Program-made: the position numbers and the translations under genes | The notes under the pieces: generated by a model | Told to the model about the DNA's origin: nothing | Seen by the model: only the letters and a program-made list of their open reading frames with translations | The model's database searches: none | Shown: piece after piece, positions 17,045-26,538 of the stretch | Layout: each line of letters opens with the position of its first letter | How positions within the stretch are numbered: the first letter of the stretch is position 1 | Source: Ktedonobacteria bacterium brp13 | GTDB taxonomy: Bacteria > Chloroflexota > Ktedonobacteria > Ktedonobacterales > Ktedonobacteraceae | Assembly (NCBI GenBank): GCA_015099395.1 | Contig: AP024096.1 | Coordinates: 620,001 to 684,000, forward strand | Direction: 5' to 3' | DNA length: 64,000 nt

Positions 17045-18534
17045 TGTTCAGTCACACCTTTACCACGCGCCAGAGCGGTAAAGATACCAACAGCTGCGAG
17101 CAACGTACAGATAAGTAAGGCGGCATGATACCCCACCACAAACTGGTTTTGTACGATGCTCAACCGCGCCGCTGATAGGTGCTGATGCAGAGAGAGGATG
17201 ACACCAGCAGCCGAACCACCAAAAATGGCAAAGAACGTCCCGATCAAGGCGACACCTATACTCTGGCCCATAACGCGCCCGGTAGCCAGCAGGCCAGAGG
17301 CCTCACCCTGCTCGGCAATCGGTGCTTCTCCCATGATCGTACGCGTATTCGGTGACTGAAAGAGTCCCTGCCCAACGCCTGTGAATGCCAGACGCCAGAT
17401 GATATCAAACAATGAGCTATGCACATTCAAGAGACTAAGTAGATAAAGTCCGATGCAAGCAATACCCAGACCAATCGGTGAGATCCAACGCGAGCCGAAA
17501 CGATCTGCGAGCATGCCACTCAGCGGAGCAGCAACTGCGAATGTCAAAGGCAGCGGCGTCAGCAAGAGTCCAGTCTCAACCACCGAGAGACCACGCAACT
17601 GCTCAAAGTAGAAAGGCATGATAAAGCCTGGCGTGAAGAGCGCCATCATACACAGGATAAAGCTAATATTGGCAAAGACAAATACACGATTCTTTAGCAG
17701 CTTGATATCCAGAACAGGATGCTTAACATGCTGCTCCACAAAGAATGAGCAGATCAGCAGCCCAAAGCCAACCACTAACGAACTGATCAAACTGATTGAG
17801 GTCCAACCCCATTCCTCACCGAATGAGAGACCCAGGGTCACCAGAGCAAAACCTACCCCTAACAGCACTGCACCCCATGGATCAAAGCGTCCACGCAAAC
17901 CCTGCCGTGCATACTGCTCACGATACAACAAGAAAGTCGCAGGTAGCACGATCAAGACGACCGGCACATTGACATAAAATATCCAACGCCAGGTCAAATA
18001 TTGGGTAATCAAACCACCAATAGTTGGCCCCACACTGATGCCAAGTGAAACCACTACTGCGTTCAGCCCTAACGCCAGACCACGCTCACGATGCGTAAAC
18101 GTGCTGGTAATCAGGGCAATATTGACGGAGAAGATCAGCGCCGCTCCTATCCCCTGGAAGAGCCGTGCAGCGATCAGCAATAGTAATGAAGGCGCCATAC
18201 CACACAGAGCAGAACCAATCACAAAGATGGTTAGCCCACTCACTAATATTGGCTTACGCCCAATAAGATCCGCGATCCGTCCAAAAGTGAGTAGCACAGA
18301 AGCAATAATCACCAGATAGCCGATGATAATCCATTCAATCTCGCCACTTACGCCAACATGGAAGGTCTGCGCGATCGTTGGTAGTCCGATATTGACAATA
18401 GAGCTATCTAGACTCGTAATAAATCCGGAGAATGCTGCGAGGAAGAGAATTGCCCACTTATTTGATGGTCTGAAAGGTTTTGCCTGTAACGGAGTATCTC
18501 CATACCCTTTGATTGTATCCACATTCATATACAC
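17038..18534 (-). CDS. MFS drug exporter, DHA2 (EmrB/QacA) family
   Basis: A 498-residue, 14-helix proton-driven exporter. The motif LTFGRIADLIGRKP is the helix 2-3 loop, ARLFQGIGAAL the helix 4 motif, and GLNAVVVSLGISVGPTIGGL the antiporter motif C in helix 5, all typical of DHA2 multidrug pumps. SLDSSIVNIGLPTI in helix 1 is the family opening. Its 3' end overlaps pyrD. Upstream of the start lies a 50-base perfect palindrome. The drug range is unknown. Confidence 0.9.
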   Translation of the reverse strand: MYMNVDTIKGYGDTPLQAKPFRPSNKWAILFLAAFSGFITSLDSSIVNIGLPTIAQTFHVGVSGEIEWIIIGYLVIIASVLLTFGRIADLIGRKPILVSGLTIFVIGSALCGMAPSLLLLIAARLFQGIGAALIFSVNIALITSTFTHRERGLALGLNAVVVSLGISVGPTIGGLITQYLTWRWIFYVNVPVVLIVLPATFLLYREQYARQGLRGRFDPWGAVLLGVGFALVTLGLSFGEEWGWTSISLISSLVVGFGLLICSFFVEQHVKHPVLDIKLLKNRVFVFANISFILCMMALFTPGFIMPFYFEQLRGLSVVETGLLLTPLPLTFAVAAPLSGMLADRFGSRWISPIGLGIACIGLYLLSLLNVHSSLFDIIWRLAFTGVGQGLFQSPNTRTIMGEAPIAEQGEASGLLATGRVMGQSIGVALIGTFFAIFGGSAAGVILSLHQHLSAARLSIVQNQFVVGYHAALLICTLLAAVGIFTALARGKGVTEHQ

Positions 18535-18625
18535 GTACCATTACAATAACTATCTGTTCGTCCATACACATTTCAATGTTCGTTCGCCACTATCATAATG
18601 ATAGCATATGCAATCGGGCGCAAAC

Positions 18626-18675
18626 ATATGCGGAGAGCATAGGATAATTATAATTATCCTATGCTCTCCGCATAT
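18626..18675. terminator. 50-base perfect palindrome, possible terminator or operator
   Basis: Uninterrupted inverted repeat with 25-base arms centred between 18650 and 18651; the left arm contains GCGGAGAGCATAGGATAATT and the right arm its exact complement. It lies 27 bases past the uxaE stop and about 90 bases upstream of the MFS start, both on the minus strand. As RNA it would form a very long stem; the T run after it is weak. Confidence 0.6.
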
Positions 18676-18702
18676 TATCTCTTGTACTGATCCCTATTTC
18701 AC

Positions 18703-20232
18703 CTACGCCTCAGGATGGGCAAACGGTTTCAAATGACGTTGAAAATGTGTACGCAAGTTCTCTGCATATGCGTCAGAATGTATATGCAGCAGGTCCATGC
18801 AGTGATCATAGAAGCGCCAGTGGCCCTCGTCTCTACGGCTAGTCAGCACGGATCCGAAGGTCACGTGCAAGATCTCACGAGCATCAAACTGATCGAGTAG
18901 GGATGGCAGTTCCGCATCGCTCAGACTGCTCACGTCAGGAGCGCGCTCAAGCTGCGCAGAGACGTGGTAACTGGCACGATCAGTTGGATAACGATCGCGG
19001 GCAAACGCGTAGATCTGACGCATGAAGTCACTATCCAGTTCGGCAATGGTTCGCAACGCCTCAAGGTAACTCGTCCCTGCCGTCTTGAGATGCACGACGC
19101 CGCGTGTCTGCCGTACAGCAGGCTCGTAGATACTGAACTTGTCAGAACCAGAATGCAGGCTGATCTTATAAGGACCAAGTGTGCGTGCAATCGCCGCATG
19201 GATCGCTATGTCATCCTCAAAGGCCTGTACATTTCCGATATAGTCAACGCCCTTCTCAAAACGTCCTACAAACCGAGGTGCGAGGCTGATCCAATGGACT
19301 CCCAGACGGCGCAACTCGGTAGCGATATAGATATGTTCAGCAGGTGTAGTCGGTAGCTCGGTCTCATCAACTGAGACCTCTACCTCCCACGCTTCAGTAG
19401 CGGCATGCCGCTCCAGGTGACGATACAAGGAGACGACGTGAGCAATAGCTCGACCATATTTAACGGCTGCCAGGGCCAGCGTCTCTTCCGTAAAATGGAT
19501 AGTATGCGTCTCACACTCGAAGGCTTGCCGCAGATAACGCGCCGAGAGGTCCGCCTGGCTGTCTTCTAGCTGTGACCAGGGGAGCTTCTGCATACGCTCT
19601 TGCAGCTCGGTGGAGCTGAACGTTGTGACAGCATCCTCTACATGTTCGCTCGGGTCAAAGGTAAAGAAGGTATAGCCAGCAGCCAGGCAGCTATCGATAT
19701 CATCGGTCGTCTTGAGATGATCGGCGTCAGCGCCAAAGCCAGAGCGCCACCCTTCGGCAAAAACTCCCCACATGGCATCATCCATGACCTGCTGTGGTGT
19801 CCGACCGGTGCGTGTCATCTCGCGGATCGACTGTTGTGCCGGGATTAAGGCCAGTTGACCCCCAACATCTCTGGCGGCACGGATATGACCAGGGGTAGCC
19901 AGACCCAGGCGGTCTCCCAGTCCGGCACTGGTCTGTAACCCCAACGGGGTTGGGCGCAACCATGCAAAGCGTTCCCGCAGCCAGGCCGCGTTCTGAGCAC
20001 TCAACGGACCCAGCGCCAACTGCCGCGTACCACTCGACAGGGCTTCACCCTCAAAACCAGACGGCACAGGGGTCGCCGGTGAAGCCAATATCGCCAGTTG
20101 ACGCTGACCTGGCTCGCTCTCGATCAGGGCATAAGAGCCATCCTGATCAGTGACCAGCGATGAGACAAGGATGCGTAATCCTGGCACATCGGCAAAAGGA
20201 TAGTAACTACGCTGTTCATTCAGCTCATGCAT
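18703..20232 (-). CDS. uxaE: tagaturonate epimerase family protein
   Basis: A 509-residue protein of the UxaE family, which interconverts D-tagaturonate and D-fructuronate in hexuronate breakdown (established for the Thermotoga enzyme). Recognisable family blocks are LHSGSDKFSIY, HLKTAGTSYLEALR and WISLAPRFVGRFEKGVDYIG. H396-type and Glu/Asp residues in these blocks are likely metal ligands, but I infer this. A start at 20232 follows AGAAAG. No uxaB, uxaC or kdgK gene is nearby, so the pathway must be completed elsewhere. Confidence 0.75.
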   Translation of the reverse strand: MHELNEQRSYYPFADVPGLRILVSSLVTDQDGSYALIESEPGQRQLAILASPATPVPSGFEGEALSSGTRQLALGPLSAQNAAWLRERFAWLRPTPLGLQTSAGLGDRLGLATPGHIRAARDVGGQLALIPAQQSIREMTRTGRTPQQVMDDAMWGVFAEGWRSGFGADADHLKTTDDIDSCLAAGYTFFTFDPSEHVEDAVTTFSSTELQERMQKLPWSQLEDSQADLSARYLRQAFECETHTIHFTEETLALAAVKYGRAIAHVVSLYRHLERHAATEAWEVEVSVDETELPTTPAEHIYIATELRRLGVHWISLAPRFVGRFEKGVDYIGNVQAFEDDIAIHAAIARTLGPYKISLHSGSDKFSIYEPAVRQTRGVVHLKTAGTSYLEALRTIAELDSDFMRQIYAFARDRYPTDRASYHVSAQLERAPDVSSLSDAELPSLLDQFDAREILHVTFGSVLTSRRDEGHWRFYDHCMDLLHIHSDAYAENLRTHFQRHLKPFAHPEA

Positions 20233-20379
20233 AGCTTTACTTTCTTGAAATCTTCTTTTTCATTAACTAAACGTTCATAACATCTTCTATATCTGTATCA
20301 TAACACACACAAAATGATCTACCCTCACATCCTGCGCTGATAGACCATTGCGAGAAAAACAAAAGAGAAAGAGCGCATG

Positions 20380-21000
20380 CTAACCCGCTGCCGTACCACC
20401 CTCCCCTGTACCCTCTACACCCTGATCGTTCGCGTTCGGTAGAGTCGCTGCTTGACTGGTGTTGAGAGCGTACGCAACAGAGGCTGCCGCACCAAGTGCA
20501 ACAGTCGCGATCAACCAACCGGGCAACTTGATATCCAGTATCCTATCCAGAGAGTAGCGACCCGGACCAGTGAAGATGAGTGCCAGGGAGATCGCCATGT
20601 TCGTTAGCGGCAGTTCTGGTCCACCTGACGTCGCCCAGATAGGCTTTCCCCAGTGCATCTTCCCGGTAGCCATGGCCATCGCAGAGATAGTGCCAATCTC
20701 TCCCAGAGGATGGAAGAGGCCCAACGCCATCAGCCCTCCGCTCAGTTCAGCGGCACCAGCAGCCGTCGCCCATAGACGACCAGGCTTCAACCCTATTGAC
20801 TCCAGCCAGCCGGCTGTCCCCTGCAGACCAAAGCCACCGAACATACCAAAAAGCTTCTGCGAACCATGTCCCACCAGCAGACCACCATCAAAGATACGCA
20901 ATAACAAGAGACCAATATCTTGTAACGCCGAGCTCTCCTCCTGCCAATCTGCCAGAGCATTGGTATCCGCGAAATCCTCTACTTGAGCTATTCGTGCCAT
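20380..21000 (-). CDS. DoxX family membrane protein
   Basis: A 206-residue protein with four predicted helices in the DoxX arrangement. It starts the domain with GLLLLRIFDGGLLVGHGSQKLFGMFGG, followed by GLKPGRLWATAAGAAELSGG and a C-terminal helix with a short Gly-rich tail. DoxX proteins are linked to thiosulfate:quinone oxidation or to thiol/superoxide stress; which applies here is unknown. A GAGGAG site lies eight bases upstream of the ATG. It diverges from the NB-ARC regulator. Confidence 0.85.
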   Translation of the reverse strand: MARIAQVEDFADTNALADWQEESSALQDIGLLLLRIFDGGLLVGHGSQKLFGMFGGFGLQGTAGWLESIGLKPGRLWATAAGAAELSGGLMALGLFHPLGEIGTISAMAMATGKMHWGKPIWATSGGPELPLTNMAISLALIFTGPGRYSLDRILDIKLPGWLIATVALGAAASVAYALNTSQAATLPNANDQGVEGTGEGGTAAG

Positions 21001-21119
21001 GTTACAGACTCCTCGTAGCGTTGCTCACTTCAGTACACACTAAGCCTGAATAAAACACGCTTGCGACCTATACATTTGTAACAGCTTCGTCAGAAACCAG
21101 CAAATACACCTCAGCAAGA

Positions 21120-21148
21120 TTGACAAATACGCCACGGATATGTTTATG
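21120..21148 (+). promoter_or_regulatory. candidate promoter of NB-ARC/TPR gene
   Basis: TTGACA (21120-21125), a 17-base spacer and TTTATG (21143-21148). The -35 box is perfect and the -10 box weak. It sits 50 bases before the ATG at 21198, which has AGAGAG five bases upstream. Confidence 0.5.
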
Positions 21149-21197
21149 TATGAGCAAAGCATCAGCGAGACCGCGCACAGACAGAAAGAGAGTTTAG

Positions 21198-24002
21198 ATG
21201 AAAAAACCGGGCGAGTCCAGTTCCCGCACTCAATTGCGGGCGGAACGTCTCCATCACCAGTGGTCGCAGCAAGAACTGGCCGAACGCATCGGAACCTCTG
21301 TAGTAACGATCAATCGCTGGGAGCGCGGCGTGACTGCACCAAGCCCTTACTATCGCCTCAAACTCTGCGCGCTCTTTGGCAAAAGCGATATCGAGCTGGG
21401 ACTACGCACAGAGCCAGCTCAATCACTCTACACCCCAGATCCTGCGCCAGTCGCGTTGGATCGACTCTGGTCGCTACCTTTTCGTCGTAACCCGTTTTTT
21501 AACGGGCGTACAGTCCTGCTCAACGAGCTACACATGCACTTCCAGAACCACTCCCAGCACGTCATCGCGTTGAGTGGACTTGGTGGCATTGGGAAGTCAC
21601 AGACAGCGATCGAGTACGCCTATCGCTACCGCACTGACTACCGTACTGTGCTCTGGCTACGTGCTGAGAGCCCTGAGATCCTGCGCCGCGATTATACCAG
21701 GCTCGCCAGAGATCTGCACTTACCAGCAGCAGAGAGCTCGGAACAGCTCTCGACGGACCTCAAAGGCTGGCTGACAGCTCACCAACACTGGCTGCTCATC
21801 CTCGATAATATAGAAGAGATGACGCTGGCCGAGCAGGTCTTGCCGTTCTTCTTCGAGGGCCATGTGTTGCTCACAACACGCCTCCAGGCCACCGGTCCGC
21901 TCGCTCGCCATATCGATATCCAGCAGTTAAATCTCCAGGAGAGCAGGACTCTGCTTATCCATCGTGCTAGTAACCTTGCGAGCGATGAGACGACCCCGGC
22001 ACTCTCTACGGAGGCGCAGCAAGCCGTCACCGAGCTAAGTCAACTGCTCGATGGTATGCCGCTGGCGCTCGATCAAGCAGGCGCATATATAGAGGAGACC
22101 AGCTGCCGTTTTGTGGACTATCTGGAACGCTATCATCAGCAACGGCTGGTCCTTTTAAATCGGCGCGGAACTCATCATATGCAGCATCCAGCGTCGGTTG
22201 TCGCAACCATTACGCTCTGCATTGAACAGATCGCACACGGTAATCCGCTTGCCACTACGATCCTGCGCTTCTGTGCCTTTCTGCCAGCCGAGGGCATCAC
22301 GACTGAACTTTTGCAAACAGGCATCACACTCGTAGATACCACGAGCGCACAGGCAGCGCAGAAAAACGCTCCGCTCGAGTTTGATCGTGCCATCGCGAAT
22401 CTACGTACGCTCTCCTTGCTCTACCGCGATACCAGCGGCACACGCTTTACGATTCATCGCCTCGTCCAGGATGTCCTGCGCGAGACCATGGACGATGCAG
22501 AGCAGGTCAGATGGGCAACGTATACGCTCCAACTCATCAATACGCTCTTCCCCGCTGAGGCACTACAGCAGAACATCCAGCGCAGTGAACAACTATTGCC
22601 ATATATAGACCTCTGTATGCAATGGATCAAGCGTTGGGAGCTCACATCACTGGATACCTATCAGTTGCTCACTAAAGCCGGTCGCTACCTGTTACTGCGC
22701 GCTCACTATAGCCAGGCTGAAGCTTTTCTCTCGCTGGCACTACACGTACTACAGAGCGCCCATCCACAATCAGCGACAGAGCTTGCGACAACCTGGAATG
22801 CCCTGGGAAGTAGCTATGAGGCACAGGGCAGATATGCTCAGGCTGAGGCAGCCTACCAGCAAGCAGCAACTCACAATGAACAAACATCCTCTTCATCCCC
22901 TGCCAATCCCACATACATAGAGACCCTGCACAATCTCGGACGGGTCGCCCTTCAGCAAAACAGATATGCTCAGGCGCAATCGCTCCTCGAACGCGTCGTC
23001 ATCCTCTGCGAACAGCATGCCGAGAACCAGTTTACCTATCTCAGTAGCCTGCAACTCCTCGCACTACTCCACCACCAGTCAGGCCACCATGCCCCCGCGC
23101 AGGCTATGCTCAACAGGGCTCTACGCTACTGTCAACGCGTCTTTGGCGCGACTCATCCATACAGCATCGAGTACATGAGTCAACTCTCGCTGCTCTATAG
23201 CATGCATCAACAAGATCAGCAGGCCAGAGCGCTCTACCAGCAATGTACAAGCTTGCTGGCACAGACCGTCGCCAGCGGCTATGAACTGACTGCCTCCGGT
23301 CTCAAGACGCTGGGCGAGATGTATGGAATGCAGGGCGAAGTGCAACAGGCCGAAACACTGTTGCGCCAGGCACTCGCCATCACACAACATTCCGTTGGCA
23401 GCAAGCATCCAGATACCGCTGAATGCTTGAGCGCACTGGCAACCCTTGCTCGCCAGCAGGGTCACTATCAACAGGCCGAGTCACTTCTGCTACGGGCCAG
23501 CGAGATCCTGAAAAACTATTTTGGTCCCACCCATCCCCACACCACCGAAATCGCCATCGCCCTTGGTGTCGTCTATGGCCTTGCAGCAAAATACCAGCAA
23601 GCCGCTGAACTCTTACAAACCACCAGCGATCTCCTGGCTCATGCTCCTGCTGAAGCAGCGCTAAGCTATAGCGAGTGCCTCTGTGCGCTGGCGAGTATCC
23701 AGCAGTTACAGGGCCATACAGAGCAAGCAAGAGAGCTGCTCATACAAGCCCTGGCACAGCAAGAACAGATCCTGGGCGAGGGAGATCCACGTATCGCTAC
23801 GACGCTGTTCCACCTGGGAAGCCTCGAAAGAGAGTGCCAGCAATTCCAACGGGCTACCCAATACGCTCAACGCGCCCTCGCTATACGCACACAGATCTTT
23901 GGCCTGGAACATCCCGCACTACTGGAAACCCTCGAACTTGTGGCCTGTGTATCAGCCGAAAACGGGCATCTACGGCAAGATGATAATAGCACTAAAAACT
24001 GA
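21198..24002 (+). CDS. HTH-NB-ARC-TPR (STAND) regulator
   Basis: A 934-residue signal-transduction ATPase. Residues 10-65 form an XRE-type HTH (QQELAERIGTSVVTINRWER). The NB-ARC ATPase follows: Walker A GLGGIGKSQ near 127-135, Walker B LLILDN near 195, and the GLPL-like motif GMPLALDQAGAY. From about residue 490 to the end are ten or so TPR units of the FxxAxxLxxRAL type (for example YAQAEAAYQQA, QQAESLLLRA). STAND proteins oligomerise on ligand binding by the TPR sensor and then regulate transcription. Such fusions are common in Ktedonobacteria and actinomycetes; the ligand is unknown. Confidence 0.88.
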   Translation: MKKPGESSSRTQLRAERLHHQWSQQELAERIGTSVVTINRWERGVTAPSPYYRLKLCALFGKSDIELGLRTEPAQSLYTPDPAPVALDRLWSLPFRRNPFFNGRTVLLNELHMHFQNHSQHVIALSGLGGIGKSQTAIEYAYRYRTDYRTVLWLRAESPEILRRDYTRLARDLHLPAAESSEQLSTDLKGWLTAHQHWLLILDNIEEMTLAEQVLPFFFEGHVLLTTRLQATGPLARHIDIQQLNLQESRTLLIHRASNLASDETTPALSTEAQQAVTELSQLLDGMPLALDQAGAYIEETSCRFVDYLERYHQQRLVLLNRRGTHHMQHPASVVATITLCIEQIAHGNPLATTILRFCAFLPAEGITTELLQTGITLVDTTSAQAAQKNAPLEFDRAIANLRTLSLLYRDTSGTRFTIHRLVQDVLRETMDDAEQVRWATYTLQLINTLFPAEALQQNIQRSEQLLPYIDLCMQWIKRWELTSLDTYQLLTKAGRYLLLRAHYSQAEAFLSLALHVLQSAHPQSATELATTWNALGSSYEAQGRYAQAEAAYQQAATHNEQTSSSSPANPTYIETLHNLGRVALQQNRYAQAQSLLERVVILCEQHAENQFTYLSSLQLLALLHHQSGHHAPAQAMLNRALRYCQRVFGATHPYSIEYMSQLSLLYSMHQQDQQARALYQQCTSLLAQTVASGYELTASGLKTLGEMYGMQGEVQQAETLLRQALAITQHSVGSKHPDTAECLSALATLARQQGHYQQAESLLLRASEILKNYFGPTHPHTTEIAIALGVVYGLAAKYQQAAELLQTTSDLLAHAPAEAALSYSECLCALASIQQLQGHTEQARELLIQALAQQEQILGEGDPRIATTLFHLGSLERECQQFQRATQYAQRALAIRTQIFGLEHPALLETLELVACVSAENGHLRQDDNSTKN

Positions 24003-24107
24003 TAATAAAACTGTTATGCTTTGCCCTTTCTAGCGCCGCGCTCCGCCTGTATAGTACAGATACAAGATACATATGTACACACACTAACGCTAGTAAGGAC
24101 AAAAGTT

Positions 24108-26525
24108 ATGGCTTACTCGCTCGATCTATTCAATACATCTGGCTCAACTACTTTATCCCCACAGGCACCTGTCTTTGAGCGCAACGATATCGGTCACGAC
24201 ACATTCACTCTGACGATCAATGGTCAAACGCTGCGGGCCTATCGAGGGCAGACAATCTTGAGTGCGGCGATCGATGGCGGCATCCATGATATTCCTAATC
24301 TCTGCAATGATGAGAAGCTGGAACCGACGTCGGCCTGTCGTATGTGCCTCGTCAGTATCGCTGGACAGGCACGACCGCTACCCTCCTGTAATACGGAGGC
24401 GCTACCCGGCATGCAGGTCGAGACGGACTCCGATCAGCTCTTCCATCTACGCCGTACCAATCTGGAGCTCATGCTCTCTGACCACAATGCCTATTGTCAG
24501 CCTCCCTGCCAGGTCGATTGCCCGACCCATATCGATATTCCAGGCTATCTTGAGCTGATCGCTCAAGGCTCTATGAAAGAGGCTGCGCGCCTGGTGAAAG
24601 AGGTCTTACCGTTCCCCTACATTCTTGGCCTGACCTGTCCCGCGCCCTGTCAAAACGCCTGCAGACGCGCTCTGGTTGATGAGGAGATTGCTATCTGTCG
24701 TATGCATGGTCACGCCGCCGAAACCTGTCTCCTCGATCCGCCGCTCCCTTTCCTCCAGGACCCTCCGACAGGTAAAAATGTTGCGATCATCGGGGCGGGA
24801 CCTGCAGGGATGACCTGCGCTTATTATCTGGCGTTACGCGGCCACCATTGCAAGATCTTTGATATGCAACCACAGCCTGGCGGCATGCTACGTTACGGCA
24901 TCCCAGAGTACCGCCTCCCCAAAGCCATGATGGATCGAGAGCTCGAACAGGTCTGGCAACTGGGGGTCGAGCTACAATGCAACATCAAGCTCGGTCGCGA
25001 CTTTGAGATCGATGACCTCTTCGCTCAGGGCTTCGATGCGGTCTACCTGGCAATCGGCTGCTGGACCAGCAATGCGCTAAGAATTCCTGGCGAGGATGCT
25101 GAAGGGGTTGTCAATGCCATCAAATTTCTGAGCACGAAGGTCGAGGGGCAACCGGTTCCAGTTGCTGAGGGCGATGAGGTCGTTGTCATCGGCGGCGGCT
25201 TCACGACATTCGATTGCACACGTACGTCGTTACGGCTCGGTGCAAAGGTCCATACAACCTATTATCGTGCCTGGGATGATATGAGTGCGACCATTGAGGA
25301 ACGCGAAGACGGTATCGCCGAGGGTACGACACTACTCACCAGGGTTGCCCAGCAACGCATCATCACGGAGCAGGGCAAGGTAACCGGCATTGAATATCTG
25401 CGCACCAGACCTGGTGAGCCGGATGCCAGCGGTCGACGACGTCCCGTACCGGTACCCGCTAGCGAATTTACAATACCCTGCGACACCGTGATCCCTGCGG
25501 TCGGTCAGAAAGTAGATACCAGCGTCATTAACGAGCAATCAGGCGTCCAATGGACAAAGTGGCGCACACTCCAGACCGATCCACATAACCTGATGACGAC
25601 GCGTCCAGGGGTCTTCGCTGGCGGTGATGCACAGATTGGAGCCAGCACTATCATCCAATCAGTCGCTCAGGGCAAACTGGGAGCGCGTTCAATCCATAGC
25701 TACTTGATGGGTGAAGATATGCATGAAGTGGCGCGCCGCCTGGAGTTAGAGGAGCGTCGCCCGGACCTCTTCGATATTGTCCCCTACAAACCGGTAGAAC
25801 CCAAAGTGAAGATGCCGATGCTGCCCTATAAGCAGCGCGAACGTAGCTTCGAGCTCATTGAAGCAGGCTACCTGCAAGAGCAAGCTCAACGCGAAGCCGC
25901 CCGCTGCCTGCAATGTGCCTGTCCGGCAGCCGGACAATGCGATCTGCAAAAGTACAGTATTGAGCATGGACTGGCCGATAATCGCTTTCACAGTGGAGAA
26001 CCGAGCGATTACCATGACTATGAGACCGATCTCTCACACAGCTTTATCTTACGCGACCCCAACAAATGTATCAACTGTACACAATGTGTACGTGTCTGCC
26101 ACGACGTCATCGGACCTGACTGCTATGGCATGTTCGGCAAGGGCTTCGACACCATCGTCTCCACACCCTTTAACATAGGGCTACACGATACCGACTGTGT
26201 CTCCTGTGGCGCATGCGTCCAGGTCTGTCCAACCGGATCACTCATGATGGCCGAACGCTATCTACAACGTTACTCATTTGCAGTGGATCGCTGTATCTTC
26301 TGCGGTGACTGCGTCGAAGTCTGCCCGCACGGCGCACTCGGCGAGACGCCAAACTTCGAGCTCTCCTTCTTTCATCGTCTCGCCGCTGACATCACCCTTG
26401 AAAAGAACGACCTGGCAAACGCAGCAGACTACCTGGTACGCCAGCGCCTCCCACGCGGCAAACGCGACCTACCAGTCATGAATCCGCTCGTACGTCCCCT
26501 CCCAGCCCGCAGCATACGCGAGTAA
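24108..26525 (+). CDS. GltD/NfnB-like flavoprotein with N-terminal 2Fe-2S and C-terminal 4Fe-4S domains
   Basis: An 805-residue oxidoreductase. Residues 30-105 hold a NuoG-type 2Fe-2S domain with C66, C77, C80 and C94. Residues 125-220 form the GltD-type cysteine domain (CQPPCQVDCPTHIDIPGY, CPAPCQNAC). Then come the FAD site VAIIGAGPAGMTCAYYLA and the NAD(P) site VVVIGGGFTTFDC. The C terminus has ferredoxin motifs CINCTQCVRVC, CVSCGACVQVC and CIFCGDCVEVC. It should pass electrons between NAD(P)H and an iron-sulfur partner such as a formate dehydrogenase or a ferredoxin, but no catalytic partner gene is adjacent. TAAGGAC upstream fixes the start at 24108; an earlier in-frame ATG (24021) lacks a site. 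Confidence 0.85.
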   Translation: MAYSLDLFNTSGSTTLSPQAPVFERNDIGHDTFTLTINGQTLRAYRGQTILSAAIDGGIHDIPNLCNDEKLEPTSACRMCLVSIAGQARPLPSCNTEALPGMQVETDSDQLFHLRRTNLELMLSDHNAYCQPPCQVDCPTHIDIPGYLELIAQGSMKEAARLVKEVLPFPYILGLTCPAPCQNACRRALVDEEIAICRMHGHAAETCLLDPPLPFLQDPPTGKNVAIIGAGPAGMTCAYYLALRGHHCKIFDMQPQPGGMLRYGIPEYRLPKAMMDRELEQVWQLGVELQCNIKLGRDFEIDDLFAQGFDAVYLAIGCWTSNALRIPGEDAEGVVNAIKFLSTKVEGQPVPVAEGDEVVVIGGGFTTFDCTRTSLRLGAKVHTTYYRAWDDMSATIEEREDGIAEGTTLLTRVAQQRIITEQGKVTGIEYLRTRPGEPDASGRRRPVPVPASEFTIPCDTVIPAVGQKVDTSVINEQSGVQWTKWRTLQTDPHNLMTTRPGVFAGGDAQIGASTIIQSVAQGKLGARSIHSYLMGEDMHEVARRLELEERRPDLFDIVPYKPVEPKVKMPMLPYKQRERSFELIEAGYLQEQAQREAARCLQCACPAAGQCDLQKYSIEHGLADNRFHSGEPSDYHDYETDLSHSFILRDPNKCINCTQCVRVCHDVIGPDCYGMFGKGFDTIVSTPFNIGLHDTDCVSCGACVQVCPTGSLMMAERYLQRYSFAVDRCIFCGDCVEVCPHGALGETPNFELSFFHRLAADITLEKNDLANAADYLVRQRLPRGKRDLPVMNPLVRPLPARSIRE

Positions 26526-26538
26526 AGGCGGATTTTCG

